The notes under the pieces were generated by a model. It saw only the letters and a list, made by a program, of their open reading frames with translations. It ran no database searches and was not told where the DNA came from. DNA of 64,000 nucleotides, from positions 8,815,045-8,879,044 of the forward strand of contig BSYO01000016.1 of the NCBI GenBank assembly GCA_033239525.1, read 5' to 3'. The stretch is from Nepenthes gracilis. Lineage: Eukaryota > Streptophyta > Magnoliopsida > Caryophyllales > Nepenthaceae. Positions within the stretch are counted from its first letter, which is position 1; each line of letters begins with the position of its first letter. The position numbers and the translations under genes were made by a program. Below are positions 33,651 to 44,806 of the stretch, one piece after another.

Positions 33651-34641
33651 TGATGCTTCTTGAATCTGAATTTGAACAGATTCGGGTTAAATTATTCATC
33701 AGATATTGGTCACCGTTCACGGAGTTTTGAGTCCTACACACCTCAACTTCAAATAAGAGGTTAAGTGACGGTGGGATTTGATTCCACCGTAAACACTTCG
33801 ACACTCAACTCAGTAATCGACTTTCTGAGAATAGAAGGTGGATGCAAGGGATGTAGAAATGAATGTAAGGAGTGTGTTTGTTGGTGAGAGTGCACTCATA
33901 GAAAGAGTGGCTTTGTTGTAGTTGCTCATGAAGAGTGGTTTTTCAAAGTACTGAGCTTGCAAGGAACTGTAGTGTAGAGAGAGAGAGAGCATAGGGTGCT
34001 CAAGAGAGTTAAAGAGTTCCAGAGAGCTAGAGTATGCTTGAGGGTGTTTTGTAGGCAATTGAGAGCGTGCCCCATTCAGTGAGTATCCATGGCCTTTTAT
34101 AACCATGGCCTTAAGCTGCCTTCATTTGCAATCGAGGTTAGATGCCTGCCTTCTGAAGGAATTGTTGCCTTTCCTGTAAAGGCGTGATCGTTGTCTCTGA
34201 TTGGAACGATGAAGGAGGTTGATCTCATTCCTTTTGTACATGATAACTGTTAGAGTTTTCTGTAAATTGTACGTGGATTCTGGCGCCTTCCTTTTAAAAT
34301 ATGTATTGATTATGGACGTGACTGTTATAGTGAATATTGCCATCTTGGAAGTGTGAAAAATTAGGGTAGATGATCGTTGTGGTTTGAAGATAGGCGCGTG
34401 GGCCAATCTAGTCATAGGTTGCGTTCATTCTAGGTCGTAGCCGGCCTACCTTCTATATCCCCGGTCAACGGCATCATTGACCGTCCTAGGCCTAGATGGG
34501 CCTTCATTGATCTTGGGCCTCAGCCGGCCCACTTGCTTCTTATCCCGTCAACGATAACGTTGACCGTCTAGACAGAAATGGACTATCGAAGATTTGGATC
34601 ATTTCCTCCTTTGAGCCAACTTGCTACTGGCGTCCCCATCA
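33651..34641 (-). repeat. 5' LTR of Tat-C
   Basis: On the minus strand it starts TGATGGGGACGCC (34641) and ends GCATCA (33651); 991 bp, comparable with the 1005-1044 bp of Tat-B. The first 200 bp contain GGTCAACG...ATTGACCG hairpins (34459-34490 and 34546-34570) and GGCC-rich blocks. Confidence 0.75.
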
Positions 34642-34799
34642 AAATCAATTAGCTAGATGGAATTCATAGGCTAAAGGATGGACGATTATAGATATTTAAT
34701 AACTTAAGACCATTTTATATTTACTTAGTTTCAAAAATATTAGTAGCTTAGTATTTATGGAAATATTATTCCATTTACATATATATAAATGGGTTTGTC

Positions 34800-35012
34800 A
34801 TTTACCAAATAATCGTGGGCCACGAATTTCAAGTTCATTGTTATCGATAACGACAATCCTTTTTCTAATAATTGTTTTGTGAAGCACTATTATGGCTTTG
34901 GAATTTCGCTGGTCTTCACTTCAATCTCATGACCCCAAGTGAATGAATAGATCAAAATAACTAACCCAATGACTGTCAATGGGATAAAGACCAAACTAGA
35001 CCAGGTTGGAGG
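34800..35012 (+). pseudogene. int: Integrase core of Tat-D, upstream part
   Basis: Reads VIDNDNPFSNNCFVKHYYGF, then GISLVFTSIS with a stop, PQVNE with a stop, KITNPMTVNGIKTKLDQVGG. This is the central segment around the second catalytic Asp (usually TDNG..F) up to the Glu (Q.EVTN), which is here Lys. The frame resumes after Copia-1 at 40674 as ACIEELSSVLRGY, the usual AKG.W.EELP.VLW.Y.T. The join is exact once one copy of the GGAGG duplication is removed. Confidence 0.8.
35008..35012 (+). repeat. Target-site duplication of Copia-1 (left)
   Basis: GGAGG, identical to 40669-40673. Confidence 0.9.
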
Positions 35013-35814
35013 TGTTGGCGCAAAACGGAAGACATGGTGACCGAGCAGACAAAACACTCGGACAGCAACAGAGCAAAGCTCTCGGACGGACAGTCAAAAG
35101 TAAAGATAGAAAAACGAGAGAAATACGCACGAGAGTTTTAACGTGGAAAGACCCTTCTCAATCAAGGAAAAATCCACCAAAGAATACACTATAAAGAATG
35201 ATTATTTACAAGAATATTAGCTACACAAGCTCAAATAAAAGAAAAAATAATCTCAAGTGTATATCTCATAATCTCTCTCTAAAAGTGTTTCTCACTCTAT
35301 CTTTACAACAAGGCTTGCCCACAGCTCTCTCAATGCTCACTCCAAGACTGCTCTAAAAAACACAGCACAAGCATTCCAAGATACACAGCAGCTAATTCAT
35401 ACGACAAGCAAAGGCACAAGCCTTTATATGTACAAAGGGCCTAGTGGTCAGCCAGCCACCCTACTGCTAGTAGTGTGGCAGGACCACACCCCCTAGGCCT
35501 GCCATGGCAGGCACACGCCCGACGTGTCAGAATGGCAGGCCTAACACTCTAAGAAGTTGCAGCTGCCTGATTCACCAATCAGAGTGGGTTAACTGCCCAC
35601 CTGTAAAACGCGGTTACAGCAAGCCTACGAGAAAGAGAGTCAACACCTAGACTTCTAGCGTCCTCGTCCATGCCCTTAATAACCTCTCGGACATGACACC
35701 TCGGATGAGTCCTCATCCGTTATTACAGGCTTCTCGGACCACTTAAGAAAGTCCGCGATCTTTTCTACCTTGTGAGTCCGCGGACATAAGTTCCACGAGG
35801 GAGTGACCTCAACA
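35013..35814 (-). repeat. 3' LTR of Copia-1
   Basis: 802 bp. Over the first 105 positions I count about 14 differences from the other LTR, many C/T or G/A, so the insertion is old. The G-rich tract GTGAGGGGAAGTT (minus) abuts it at 35815. Confidence 0.9.
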
Positions 35815-35859
35815 AACTTCCCCTCACGACCGAGTGGGAGTAAAGTCAGTTAGACCGGC

Positions 35860-36770
35860 AATGTCACAACAAGCTTCCAGCTTTTCCTTTGGCAAAACTT
35901 TGGTCAATATGTCCGAGCCATTGTCATTCGAGCGGACCTTTCCAATTAATAGCTGCCCATTATCAAAAATATCTCTACCACATGATATCGCACATCAATG
36001 TGCTTTGACTTGGAATAGAATGAGGAGTTTTTACACAAGTGAATGGCACTTTGACTATCATAGAGGACCTCGTACGTCTCTTGTCTTAGACCAAACTCTT
36101 AGACGAACCTCTTTATCCAAAGCATTTCCTTACAGGCCTCGATCACGGTAATGAACTTTGCTTCCGTAGTCGAGAGAGCGACGCACTTCTGCAACTTGGA
36201 CAGTTAGGAAATCGCCCCTCCCGCAAATTTCACCAAGTATCCGGACATTGATTTCCAAGAATCAACGTCCCCGGCCATGTCTACGTCCGTGTACCCAATC
36301 AGCTGAGGCTTCTCTCCTCCAAACTGCAAACCCGTCTTGGAGGTCCCACAGAGATATCTTAAAATTCACTTTACCGCAGACCAATGCTCCATCCTTGGGT
36401 TTGAGAGAAATCGGCTCACAAGGCCAACCGCATGAGCAATGTTCGGCTGCGTACACACAGCCGCGTGCATCAGACTACCTACGACCGAGGAGTAAGGTAT
36501 CTCGCTCATGCGCGCCTTCTCAGTGTCGGAGGATGGACACTGCTGCTCACTCAGCCTAAAATTGTTGGCCAGAGGGGTACTGATAGGCATGGAGCTTTCC
36601 ATGTTGAATCGTTGAAGTACCTTTTCAACATAACCTTCCTGGGACATCCAGAGCTTCTTATCCCCTCGGTCGTGAAATATCCTGATTTCTAGAATCTACT
36701 TTACTGGTCCGAGGTCTTTTATGGCGAAAAATTGCCCCAGTTGTTCTTTCAGCTCCTTGATCCGAGCACT
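35860..36770 (-). pseudogene. pol: RNase H and thumb region of Copia-1
   Basis: 36366-36647 reads MSQEGYVEKVLQRFNMESSM, STPLANNFRLSEQQ, SEIPYSSVVGSLMHA and PNIAHAVGLVSRFLSNPRMEHWSAVK. A stop follows, then ILRYLCGTSKTGL, GYTDVDMAGD, SGYLVKFAGGAIS and a stop where W is usual. It continues as LSKLQKCVALSTTEAKFI, with the end near EACCDIAGL at 35860. TDVDMAGD and the STTEAE-like motif mark RNase H. At least three stops in this part. Confidence 0.85.
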
Positions 36771-36773
36771 GTT

Positions 36774-37400
36774 CTATCTGACAACCAGCATGTAGTCCAC
36801 GTAAAGGAGGAGGATGACAAAGTCGTTTTCTGATAATCTCTGGACAAAGACACAGTGGTCGGAAGTAATCTTATGGTATCCACGTCCGACCATGACAGAC
36901 TCAAACTTTCGGTACCACTGTCTCAGAGCTTGCTTCAGCCCGTACAAGCTCTTCTTCAAATGACAGGCCAGTCCTTCCTTTCCCCTGACTTCAAAACCAT
37001 CTGGTTGCTCCATGTAGATTTCTTCCTCAAGATCTCCATGGAGAAATGCTGTCCGAACGTCCAGTTGCTCATTCTCCAGATCCAAAGCCGTTGCCAATCT
37101 GTGCACCACACGAATCGAGGACATCTTCACAACGGGTGCGAAAATTTCACCAAAGTCAACACCCTTGTGTTGACCAAAGCCCTTCACCACAAGCCATGCC
37201 TTGTGTCTTGGCTTGCTCGCATCCTCAGTCATCTTCAGCTGGAAGACCCACTTGTTTTTCAGGGCCTTCTTCTCCTTGGGCAGCGTAGCCAGCTCAAAGG
37301 TATGGTTTTTATGAAGAGATGCCATTTCTTCCTTTATGGTCTCAAACTATTTATCCTTCTGAGCGCTACACATGACCTTACTGAAATCTTCAGGTTCTCC
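36774..37400 (-). pseudogene. pol: Reverse transcriptase of Copia-1
   Basis: Open for 183 codons. Landmarks in order: KKALKNKWVFQLK, KAWLVVKGFGQHKGVDFGEI, FAPVVKMSSIR, LDVRTAFLHGDLEEEIYMEQ, KKSLYGLKQALRQWYRKFES and LLLYVDYMLVV. The polymerase motif is YVDY where YVDD is required, so the enzyme is inactive. A stop lies just upstream of the frame. The plus-strand frames over this stretch (for example 36855-37505) are shadows. Confidence 0.9.
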
Positions 37401-37490
37401 AGCATCATTGAGGAGGACGTACTCACATGTTGGAAGACGGACGGACAGACGTCTCCCCCTGGACGATCGTCTTACACGGGCTACCTCGGC

Positions 37491-38760
37491 CTATTGAGGG
37501 GTTAGATCTTCAGTTTGATCTTCCTGAGGCGCTGGAACCACCTCATCATGGTTGCCAGCCACTCTTGGTCCACCGACATTGGACACAAGAGGCACTGGAC
37601 GGACAGCATCAACATCAACTTTGTCCGTTCGAAAAGTATTGGGTTGGGACTTCTTCTCTTTCCCAATGTCCTCGATGGTCTCTTCCTCAACGAAGACCAC
37701 ATCTCGGGACCAAACTAGCTTCCTTTCCTTTGGGCCATAGAACCTATACCCAAGTTCGTCCTCACTATAACCCAGAAAGACACATTGTTTTGTCTTTGGC
37801 TCTAACTTGGTCCTCTCATCTCTCGGAACATGAACAAAGGCCTTGCAGCCAAATGTCCAAAGATGGTTGTATGCTGGCTTCTTCCCGGTCCAAATCTTCT
37901 CTGAAACGTCTCCGTCCAGAGGCTTACTGGACGACCGGTTGATCACGTGGGCGGCCGCTTTTAAGGCCTCGACCCAAAAAGATCTCGAAACCCTGGACTT
38001 GGACAACATGCACCTGACCCTTTCCATCAGGGTGCGATTCATCCTCTCGGCCACGCCATTCAACTGTGGCGTCTTCGGTGGAGTCCTTTGATGTTTGATG
38101 TCGTGAGCTCTGCAATAGGCATCAAATGTCCCAATGTACACTCCACTGTTATAGCTCCGGACGGCCTTCAACCTCCTCCCGGTCTCACGCTCAACGAGGA
38201 CATGAAACTGCTCAAAGACTCCCGCAACCTGATCCTTGGTCTTGAGCGGGAATACCCACAGTTTCCTCGAGAAATCGCCAATGAAGGAGACAAAGTATTG
38301 TGCTCCTCCAAAAGACCTTTCCGGGAGGGGATCACACACATCCGTGTGGACGAGCTCTAGGACCTCGGATCTCCTTGAAGATACGTCTCCTTGAAAGGAG
38401 ACTCTCCATTGCTTTCCTGCCATGCAGTGAGGGCAAGTCCTCGGCCTTTCTCCATCCATCTCTAGGATGAGACCCTTCTTGGCAAGATAACTCATGCCCC
38501 GCTCACTCATATGTCCAAGCCTTTTGTACCACAGGCTTGAGGACTCCACACATCTTGTGGCATTCACCTCTGCCACCTCGGCCTTGGCTGTCAGTGCATA
38601 AAGGCCTGAGGCCTTTACTCCTTAGGAAACCACCATGAAACCCTTTGTCAGCTTGATACCGTCGTTACAAAAGATACTGCAGTAGCCTTCATCATCAAGT
38701 CGTCCTAATGAAATGGTATTCATACAAATATCGGGGACATGTCGGACGTCCCTCAAAATC
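37491..38760 (-). pseudogene. int: GAG-pre-integrase and integrase of Copia-1
   Basis: The main frame (37491-38576) has SSLWYKRLGHMSERGM (pre-integrase), CPHCMAGK (zinc ligands), LVHTDVCDPLPERSFGG (first Asp), a VRSYNSGVYIG segment where RSDNGGEY is usual, GVAERMNRTLMERVR (Glu present) and the C-terminal FGCKAFVHVPRDERTKLEPK. The second catalytic Asp is replaced by Tyr. 38588-38760 continues upstream across one stop as the LGRLDDEGYC segment. It is the longest frame in the window (361 codons), yet catalytically dead. Confidence 0.9.
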
Positions 38761-38764
38761 AGTC

Positions 38765-38936
38765 GGGCTCCACTGTTTGTTAGCAAGGAGACGTCACCAA
38801 GTCAAATGATCTCGGACGTCTCCATGTTGCCCATCTTCAACACTCCTGGGGCACTCGGAGTGTAAGTGGAGAACAGCTCTCTCCTGGAGGTGACGTGAAT
38901 GGATGCGCCAGAATCAACCACTCAATCAGAGGCCTA
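38765..38936 (-). pseudogene. Protease of Copia-1 with two stops before the active site
   Basis: VVDSGASIHVTSRRELFS (starting near 38921) carries the DSGAS active site of copia proteases. Just before it are TAG (38934-38936) and TGA (38922-38924), both at positions where Trp is likely, separating gag from pol. Confidence 0.8.
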
Positions 38937-39838
38937 CTCGGTCACGCTCACAGAGTCCTCAGACTCGTAGGCCAAAAGGAGGTCACTTCCTGTGATAACA
39001 GAGACCGAGGACTCTTCCTCGCCATATCTCTTTTCGTCCCTTTCCTTTCCAACGTTTTCACGCTTCCACTTATAACAAAATTTCTTAATGTGATCCTTCT
39101 TACCACAATGGTGACACTCCATGTTCTGGTACCGAGAATGTGACTTACTCCGCCCTTTGTCTTCAGACTTTGGGCCACGTCCTCGACTCCTTTCCCTTAA
39201 TTCGGTGACAAGGACCTCGGAGTGCTGAGAGGTGGACGTACCCTGAGAACGTCGTCTCACTTCCTCATTCAGCATAGCTCCTTTGGCCATCTCCAAAGTC
39301 ACCACGTCGTTAGGAGCTGTCTTGGCAATGGTGATCCGCATGACCTCCCATGAGTCTGGGAGGGTTGCTAGGAGCCACAGTCCGAGGACCTCATCCTCGA
39401 ACTTGATTCCCATACCATTCAGCCTGTCCACGCAGCCTTGAAACTCATTCAGGTTTTCAGGTGGTCGACAACAGATGAGCCGTCCTTGTACCGAATCAAC
39501 ATCAGCCTCATCAAGTGATAGATTTTGTTATTTTCGGTCTTGGAGGCATAGAGCTATTGCAGTTTCTCCCAAAGCTTCTTGGCATTCATCTCTCCGTGAA
39601 CGTTATTATACACGTTGTCGTCCACGAACTGTCAGATGTAACCACACACTTGCTTGTGCTCCAACGTCCACTCCTCGTCTGTTTTTGTCACCGGCTTTTC
39701 TGTGGCAAAAACGGGATTATGCATGGACTTCACAAAGAGCAAGTCCGACATCTTGCTCTGCCAAGTGTTAAAGTTGGTTCTATTTTTGCAAGTCATTTTG
39801 CTTCCAACCTCCATAGTATCCAGCAATAAGATCACCAT
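38937..39838 (-). pseudogene. gag: gag of Copia-1 with zinc knuckle
   Basis: N-terminal part from 39838: SKMTCKNRTNFNTWQSKMSD and EEWTLEHKQVCGYI, then a stop. The second part (38934-39431) reads MDRLNGMGIKFEDEVLGLWL, LATLPDSWEVMRITIAK, EMAKGAMLNEEVRRRSQG and the knuckle CHHCGKKDHIKKFC (C-X2-C-X4-H-X4-C intact). A frame change lies between 39431 and 39632. Copia-2 has a homologous gag. Confidence 0.85.
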
Positions 39839-39852
39839 TCAAAGAACCAAAC

Positions 39853-39864
39853 TCTCTGATACCA
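39853..39864 (-). promoter_or_regulatory. Primer binding site of Copia-1
   Basis: TGGTATCAGAGA on the minus strand, two bases from the 5' LTR; it matches the 3' end of initiator tRNA-Met (TGGTATCAGAGC) at 11 of 12 positions. Confidence 0.9.
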
Positions 39865-39866
39865 CT

Positions 39867-40668
39867 TGTTGGCGCAAAACGAAAGACACGGTGATTCAGC
39901 GGAGAAAACACTAAGACAGCAACAGAACAGAGCTCTCAGACGGACGGCCAAAAATAAAGATAGAAAAAACGAGAGAAATACGCACGAGAGTTTTAACGTG
40001 GAAAGACCCTTCTTAACTAAGGAAAAAACCACCAAAGAATACACTATAAAGAATGATTATTTACAAGAATGTTAGCTACACAAGCTCAAATAAAAAAAAA
40101 ATAATCTCAAGTGTATATCTCACAATTTCTCTCTAAAAGTGTTTCTCGCTCTATCTTTATAACAAGGCTTACCCACAGCTTTCTCAATGCTCACTCCATG
40201 ACTGCTCTCAAAAACACAGCACAAGCACTCCAAGACGCACAGCAGCCCACTCACAAGACAAGCAAGGGCACAAGCCTCTATATACACGAAGGGCCTAGTA
40301 GTCGGCCAGCCACCCTACTGCCAGTAGGATGGCAAGACCACGCCCCCTAGGCCTGCCATGGCAGGCGCACGCCTGGCGTGCCAGAATAGCAGGCCTGACA
40401 CTCTAGGAAGTTGCAGCCACCTGATTCACCAATCAAAGTGGGTCAACTGCCCACCTGCAAAATGCGGCTGCAGCAGGCCTACGAGAGAGAAAGTCAACGT
40501 CTGGACGTCTAGCGTCCTTGTCCATGTCCTCGGCAACCTTTCGGACATAACGCCTCTGATGAGTCCTCGTCCGTTATGACAGGCTTCTCGGACCACTCAA
40601 GAAAGTCCGTAACCTTTTCTACCTTGTGAGTCCACGGACATAAGTGCCACGAGAGAGTGACCCCAACA
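39867..40668 (-). repeat. 5' LTR of Copia-1
   Basis: 802 bp, from TGTTGGCGCAAAAC to GACCCCAACA on the plus strand. Followed by the right-hand duplication GGAGG (40669-40673). Confidence 0.9.
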
Positions 40669-40673
40669 GGAGG

Positions 40674-41110
40674 AGCATGTATTGAAGAACTTTCATCGGT
40701 ACTTAGGGGCTACTAGACAATGCCATCAGATTAACTCAGAAAACTGCTTTCTGCTTGTACTTTGGGACAAAAGTTTTCATCTTAGTGGAGATAGGTCATC
40801 CCAAATTTAGAGTGGCAAACTTTAATCACGAATGAAACTCTCAAACCCTAAGGCAAAAGCTAGACCTCTTTGAGGAAGCTAAGAGCATAGAATAGGTTCG
40901 AGCTACAATGTATAAATAAAGGGTGACCAAATACTATTATCAGAGGTGAAGGTGCAAGTATTCAAAGTTAGTGACTTAGTATTATTAAGTATCGAGGCCA
41001 TCAAAAAATTTACAAAACAATATATTGTCCCCAACTAGAGAGAGACCATTTCTTATGTTAGTGTAACTCTAGAATGGGGTGTGTAAACTACACACTCAGA
41101 TCGATAAGCT
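40674..41110 (+). pseudogene. int: Integrase C-terminal region of Tat-D
   Basis: Continues from 35012: ACIEELSSVLRGY then a stop, then after shifts ENCFLLVLWDKSF, VEIGHPKFRVANFNHE and LDLFEEAKSIE, with a final QNGVCKL-like word near 41075. These correspond to the TPFSL.YGTEA..PVE.G..S.R and LDLLEE segments of Tat integrases. Confidence 0.75.
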
Positions 41111-41899
41111 AGTCTAATGAATATGGATGGCCCTTCACCTCAAAAATACTATAAATGATAGGTGATGATTAGAAACCTGGAGGAAAAAACTTACCCATCA
41201 CTTTGGCCTACTTGTGATGCATAGTGATAAATTCATGTAGATAAATAAACTGTCTTGTCCATTTCAAATTCAATCTTGCATGCAAGTGGATCCATTTAAA
41301 CTACTCTAAGTATTACACACTGACCAATGTTGACCATGAGTTAAATAAGTGTTTCAACATTCTATTTGTTCATTACGCCAACTTAAATAGGTAGTCACCT
41401 AAATAGTAGATCTAAAGAGACTAGATGACCATCAAAATGGTCACACACTACTAGCACTAAGGCCTAGGGGCCGGAGAATAACAACTCCAATGCCCCCATA
41501 AGAGTCCAAACATCAAGTGGTTAATCGTCGACGAGACTTAACTACAAGAATAGTTGCCTAAATATCAAAACTCTTGGATACTTTAGAACATAGTTCACAA
41601 ACATCCCCTCAAAGGGCTTCGAATCTTCAAACAACAAGGTCAAGGTTTACCATCCGCATAAACCAACAATATAATCTAATAACTTAGATGGAAGCCACAC
41701 AGTAAGCATATGGCCCGCTAGTTGAAACATATACACCCAAGGGCTAGCCCTTAATATGCACAGCAAACTTTTTCAGTTAGATTAAGACTCAGAGCTGTTA
41801 AAAAGCAATATCAACATCGGTGTGGAAAAATACACCAAGAGAAATGCCAATATAAGTTTATAATTCAAGGGAAGAGGGATGAAAAGGATTTTGCTCAAG
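41111..41899 (+). other. Non-coding part of Tat-D between integrase and antisense ORF
   Basis: No readable frame and no clear repeat. By position it corresponds to 18960-19900 of Tat-B. Confidence 0.4.
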
Positions 41900-42225
41900 C
41901 AAGGGCACAATCTCGTCCGTGGGATCCTCTTGTTTGTCATCGACCTCAAAATCCATGACCTCTATAGCTGTAGCCATCCCCTAAGTTCCTTGCATACCAA
42001 TAGCCAAGAGGGAAGTCTGGGGTTATCAAAGATATTAAGGTCCTGCAAAAATTGATCCCCTCCTTAAACAGCTTGTTTAGGAGGAGGCTCATCTCCTCAT
42101 GGTGGACACACTATCAAAGCTTATCGACTAATTGAAGGCACTCAATCTGTCAATCTCTAGCAATGCACTTGGCGGTAGAGGTAGTACGAAGGGGACTTGG
42201 GAAGTGCCTCAATCACTCCCACCAT
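41900..42225 (-). pseudogene. Antisense ORF of Tat-D, C-terminal fragment
   Basis: By position between the integrase and the N-terminal domain piece at 50156-51130, from which it is separated by Copia-2. Sequence resemblance to 1-300 and 19950-20200 is weak, so the call rests mainly on layout. Confidence 0.35.
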
Positions 42226-42981
42226 TGAAGGCTCGTTACTATGTGGACCCGTAGCCATTTAATGTACCATTTGATGGTTCCAATGAGATCACACGAGCAT
42301 TGTATTGATACGAAATATCGTAATTTTTGCATATGCGAAGCGCGTGCAACCAATACTTGAAGTGCCAATTCTAGAAGAAAAAAACTTGAGGCATGTTTGA
42401 AGTGCCGAATCCAATAGCCCTGCACTCAAAGTATGCCCAAGGGCATCGTTTCCAGTGGGACCCATGCTTGAGTTATGCCTAACAAGTGCTCTAGCGGGGT
42501 TTAGAGAATAAAAATATGTGCACGTATTTTTAGGGTTAAACCACTTGTATTCTTTGAGACCTAAAGTACAATTTTTGAGATAAAAAGAAGAGAAAGAGAG
42601 AGAACATGAAGAAGATGAAGGCTCAAATATCTAGTTGGATTTTGAATCGTATTTCAATCTTGGTTGACCTTGAATATATTATTCTCGGGATTGAGAAAAA
42701 TATTTTATCGATTATATTTTCTATTCTTTCATCTTGACTCATTGTTACTCTATCTATTTGTTACAATGTATTAGTTTTTAAATTTGTGGGGTTTGTGTAA
42801 CCAAATTGATTGTGTAGTGTAGATATTTTGGATATATTGTCCCGTAATTTTTTTCTCTCATTCTTAAGAAGGTTTTTCTTGTAAAAATTATGCCTTATTT
42901 TATTATTTGTGATTATTATATACTTATTATAAATTATTAATTTTTTTCTTACGATTTAAATAAGCAATTCAAATCCCAAGA
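42226..42981 (+). repeat. 5' LTR of Copia-2 (approximate ends)
   Basis: Aligned with 49344-50155: GTATTGTATTGATA, GTGCCAATTC, GAGATAAA/GAGAGAAA, GAGAAAGAGAGAGAA, and GAGAAAAATATTTTA(T/C)CGATTATATTTTCTA-like words in order. It has lost about 55 bp of the GAGCGC-type repeats relative to the right LTR. Confidence 0.7.
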
Positions 42982-43009
42982 ACTAGTATTAAATGTATGA
43001 TTATTTGTG

Positions 43010-43780
43010 TCATGTATTGAGACTTTTTTAAACTAATGGAAGTCGAAAATAAGATGGTTTGTTTGAATAGCACAAACGACGATATTTAGAGAAGAAAGAC
43101 GAAAGATTTATTATTTATAAAAATAATGTATCTTCTGATATTTACTACGTAAAAGCCCAAATCAAAATTCATGGAAGAATGAGATTGTGACTATATTTCA
43201 TAATTTATGAATGACAATGTATACAATCACATTCGGAATAAGAGGAATGCAAAAATGTTATGGTAGAAGTTGGAGACGCTTTATACTTTAAAAATCAGTA
43301 ATAATAAATTGTACCATTTGATAAAATTGATACAAATAAGTTACAAGGAGGGCACGTCTATTGTCGATCACTTGAATAAATTCTAAGGATGTGTGGATCA
43401 GTTAAGTGGTATAGGCATCAAATTTCATGATGAGCTATTAGGCTTATGGTTGTTAACTACCTACCAAACTTTTGGGAGATGATATGAATCACTACCGTTA
43501 ATATCGCTCCAAAAGGTTTAGTAACTCTGAAAATAGCAATGGAAATCATGCCAAATGAGGAGATGAGACTTCGATCACATGACTCTTTTTCTTTATACTT
43601 TGAATTGCTAATCTCTGAGTCATGTGGAAAGAATAAATGGTGTGACCCTAAATCTGGTGACAAGAATTAAAACAAGTCCCAATTAAAGTATCAAAATCTC
43701 GAATGCTACCAACGTGAAAAAAAAAAGGACAACAAAAAATATTGTTACAAATGAAAATATAAAAATGCCGATGACAATGA
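43010..43780 (+). pseudogene. gag: gag of Copia-2
   Basis: Reading across stops: TSIVDHLNKF then a stop, SGIGIKFHDELLGLWLLTTY, and APKGLVTL-like sequence, parallel to Copia-1 gag. The zinc knuckle near 43700 reads ECYQREKKKDNKKYCYK; the second Cys and the His are lost. Confidence 0.75.
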
Positions 43781-43787
43781 GAAGAAA

Positions 43788-44399
43788 GTGGATAAGGCTC
43801 AAAATGACGAGAGAGCCTCAATTGTTACCAAAGGTAACTTGTTGTTGGTATGCAAGGAGAATGAAGTGATCAATTTGGTAGATCACGAGATTAATTGGGT
43901 GATAGATAGTGATGCCTCACTTCACATCATACCACGAAGAAAATTCTTTATATCTTACACTCCCGGTTGAAAATGGATAACAGAGGTACATCCCGGATTG
44001 TCAGTTGTCGTGACGTGTGCCTTATCACCAACAATGAAATAAAGCTACTATTTAGGGGATGCGCAGTACATCCTAGATATTTAGTTGAACTTATTTTTAA
44101 CGGGAAAGCTCAACGATGAAGGTTTTTGCAAGACTTTCTATGAAGGGGTATGGAAATTAACTAGAGGATCTCTAGTAGTAGTTAAGGAAAAGAAAGTTTT
44201 CAGTTTGTATATTTTGCAAGTCTCAATTACAACTAGACATGTGCATGTTGTGGGAAGTGAGGAGTCTTCTAATTTATGGTACCGATGGCTGAATAGCATG
44301 AGTGAGAAAGGGTTGAATTGTCTAGTCCAGAAGGACTTTATTCGGGGTGTAAAGGAAGAAAAATTGAAGACTTGTCCTCATTATATGATGAAAAAGTAA
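43788..44399 (+). pseudogene. Protease and GAG-pre-integrase of Copia-2
   Basis: 43788-43970 has NWVIDSDASLHIIPRRKFF: the protease site is DSDAS where DSGAS is usual. 44085-44399 has LTGKLNDEGFCKTFYEGVW, ESSNLWYRWLNSMSEKGLN and KTCPHYMMKK (pre-integrase; the second Cys of the CPHC motif is Tyr). A frame break lies between the two. Confidence 0.8.
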
Positions 44400-44806
44400 A
44401 TGCGAGTTTCATACCATAGAAACTCATGCACAAAGAAAGCCGATCTTCTTGAGTTGGTCCACACCTATATATATAGCCCTTTTAAGGTGAAGACACTTGG
44501 AGGAGTACTCTATTTTATCACATTTATCGATAATTATTTAAGAAAGCTATGGGTGTATCTGTTGAAGTTGAAGGATCTAACTCTTGACACCTTCAAACAA
44601 TTTTATCCCTTGGTTGAGAGGCAAAAGAGAAAAACGTTAAAATACATCCGAAGTGACAGCGATGGAGAGTATATTGGAGCATTTGACACATATTATTGGA
44701 CCCACAAAATTCGATACCAAAGAACTCCACTGAAGACACCGGAGCTAAACAGTGTGGTTTAACGGATGAATAGGATGTTGATGAAGAAAGTTCAATGTGT
44801 GCTTTC
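44400..44806 (+). pseudogene. int: Integrase of Copia-2, upstream part
   Basis: Reads KADLLELVHTYIYSPFKVKT (first Asp lost: HTYIY where HTDVC is usual), FITFIDNYLRKLWVYLLKLK, KYIRSDSDGEYIGAFDTYYW (second Asp present) and TPELNSVV, then a stop replacing the catalytic Glu codon, then RMNRMLMKKVQCVLS. The frame breaks at 44806 and resumes at 47149 as KAKLPCLFWGEALNVIAHII, so the solo LTR entered an already formed, then open, segment. Confidence 0.9.
44802..44806 (+). repeat. Target-site duplication of solo LTR 2 (left)
   Basis: CTTTC, identical to 47144-47148. Confidence 0.9.

Larger units (their letters stand above)
29458..34641 (-). mobile_element. Tat-C: internally deleted Tat-lineage gypsy element
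   Basis: Minus-strand element. The right (5') LTR is 33651-34641, followed inward by an intact primer site, then gag, protease and a joined RT/integrase remnant, ending in a truncated left (3') LTR, 29458-30215. Flanking bases GAATC (29453-29457) and AAATC (34642-34646) match at four of five positions, consistent with an aged target duplication. At 5.2 kb it is about half the size of a full element of this group; most of RT, RNase H and the integrase core are missing, as is any antisense ORF. Confidence 0.8.
35013..40668 (-). mobile_element. Copia-1: full-length, decayed Ty1/copia element
   Basis: Two LTRs of 802 bp each (35013-35814; 39867-40668), ends TGTTGG/TGTTGA...CCAACA/CTCAACA, and the perfect target duplication GGAGG. 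On the minus strand the order is 5' LTR, primer site TGGTATCAGAGA (39853-39864), gag with zinc knuckle, protease, integrase, RT, RNase H, G-rich tract, 3' LTR. The protease-integrase-RT order defines Ty1/copia. The type resembles Tnt1/Tork elements (lineage by inference). Stops and active-site changes in protease frame, integrase and RT exclude autonomy. Length 5656 bp. Confidence 0.95.

Noticed and set aside
36855..37942. Plus-strand frames of 216 and 171 codons opposite Copia-1 RT and integrase.
   Set aside because: Shadows of the minus-strand polyprotein, which has clear RT and integrase motifs.
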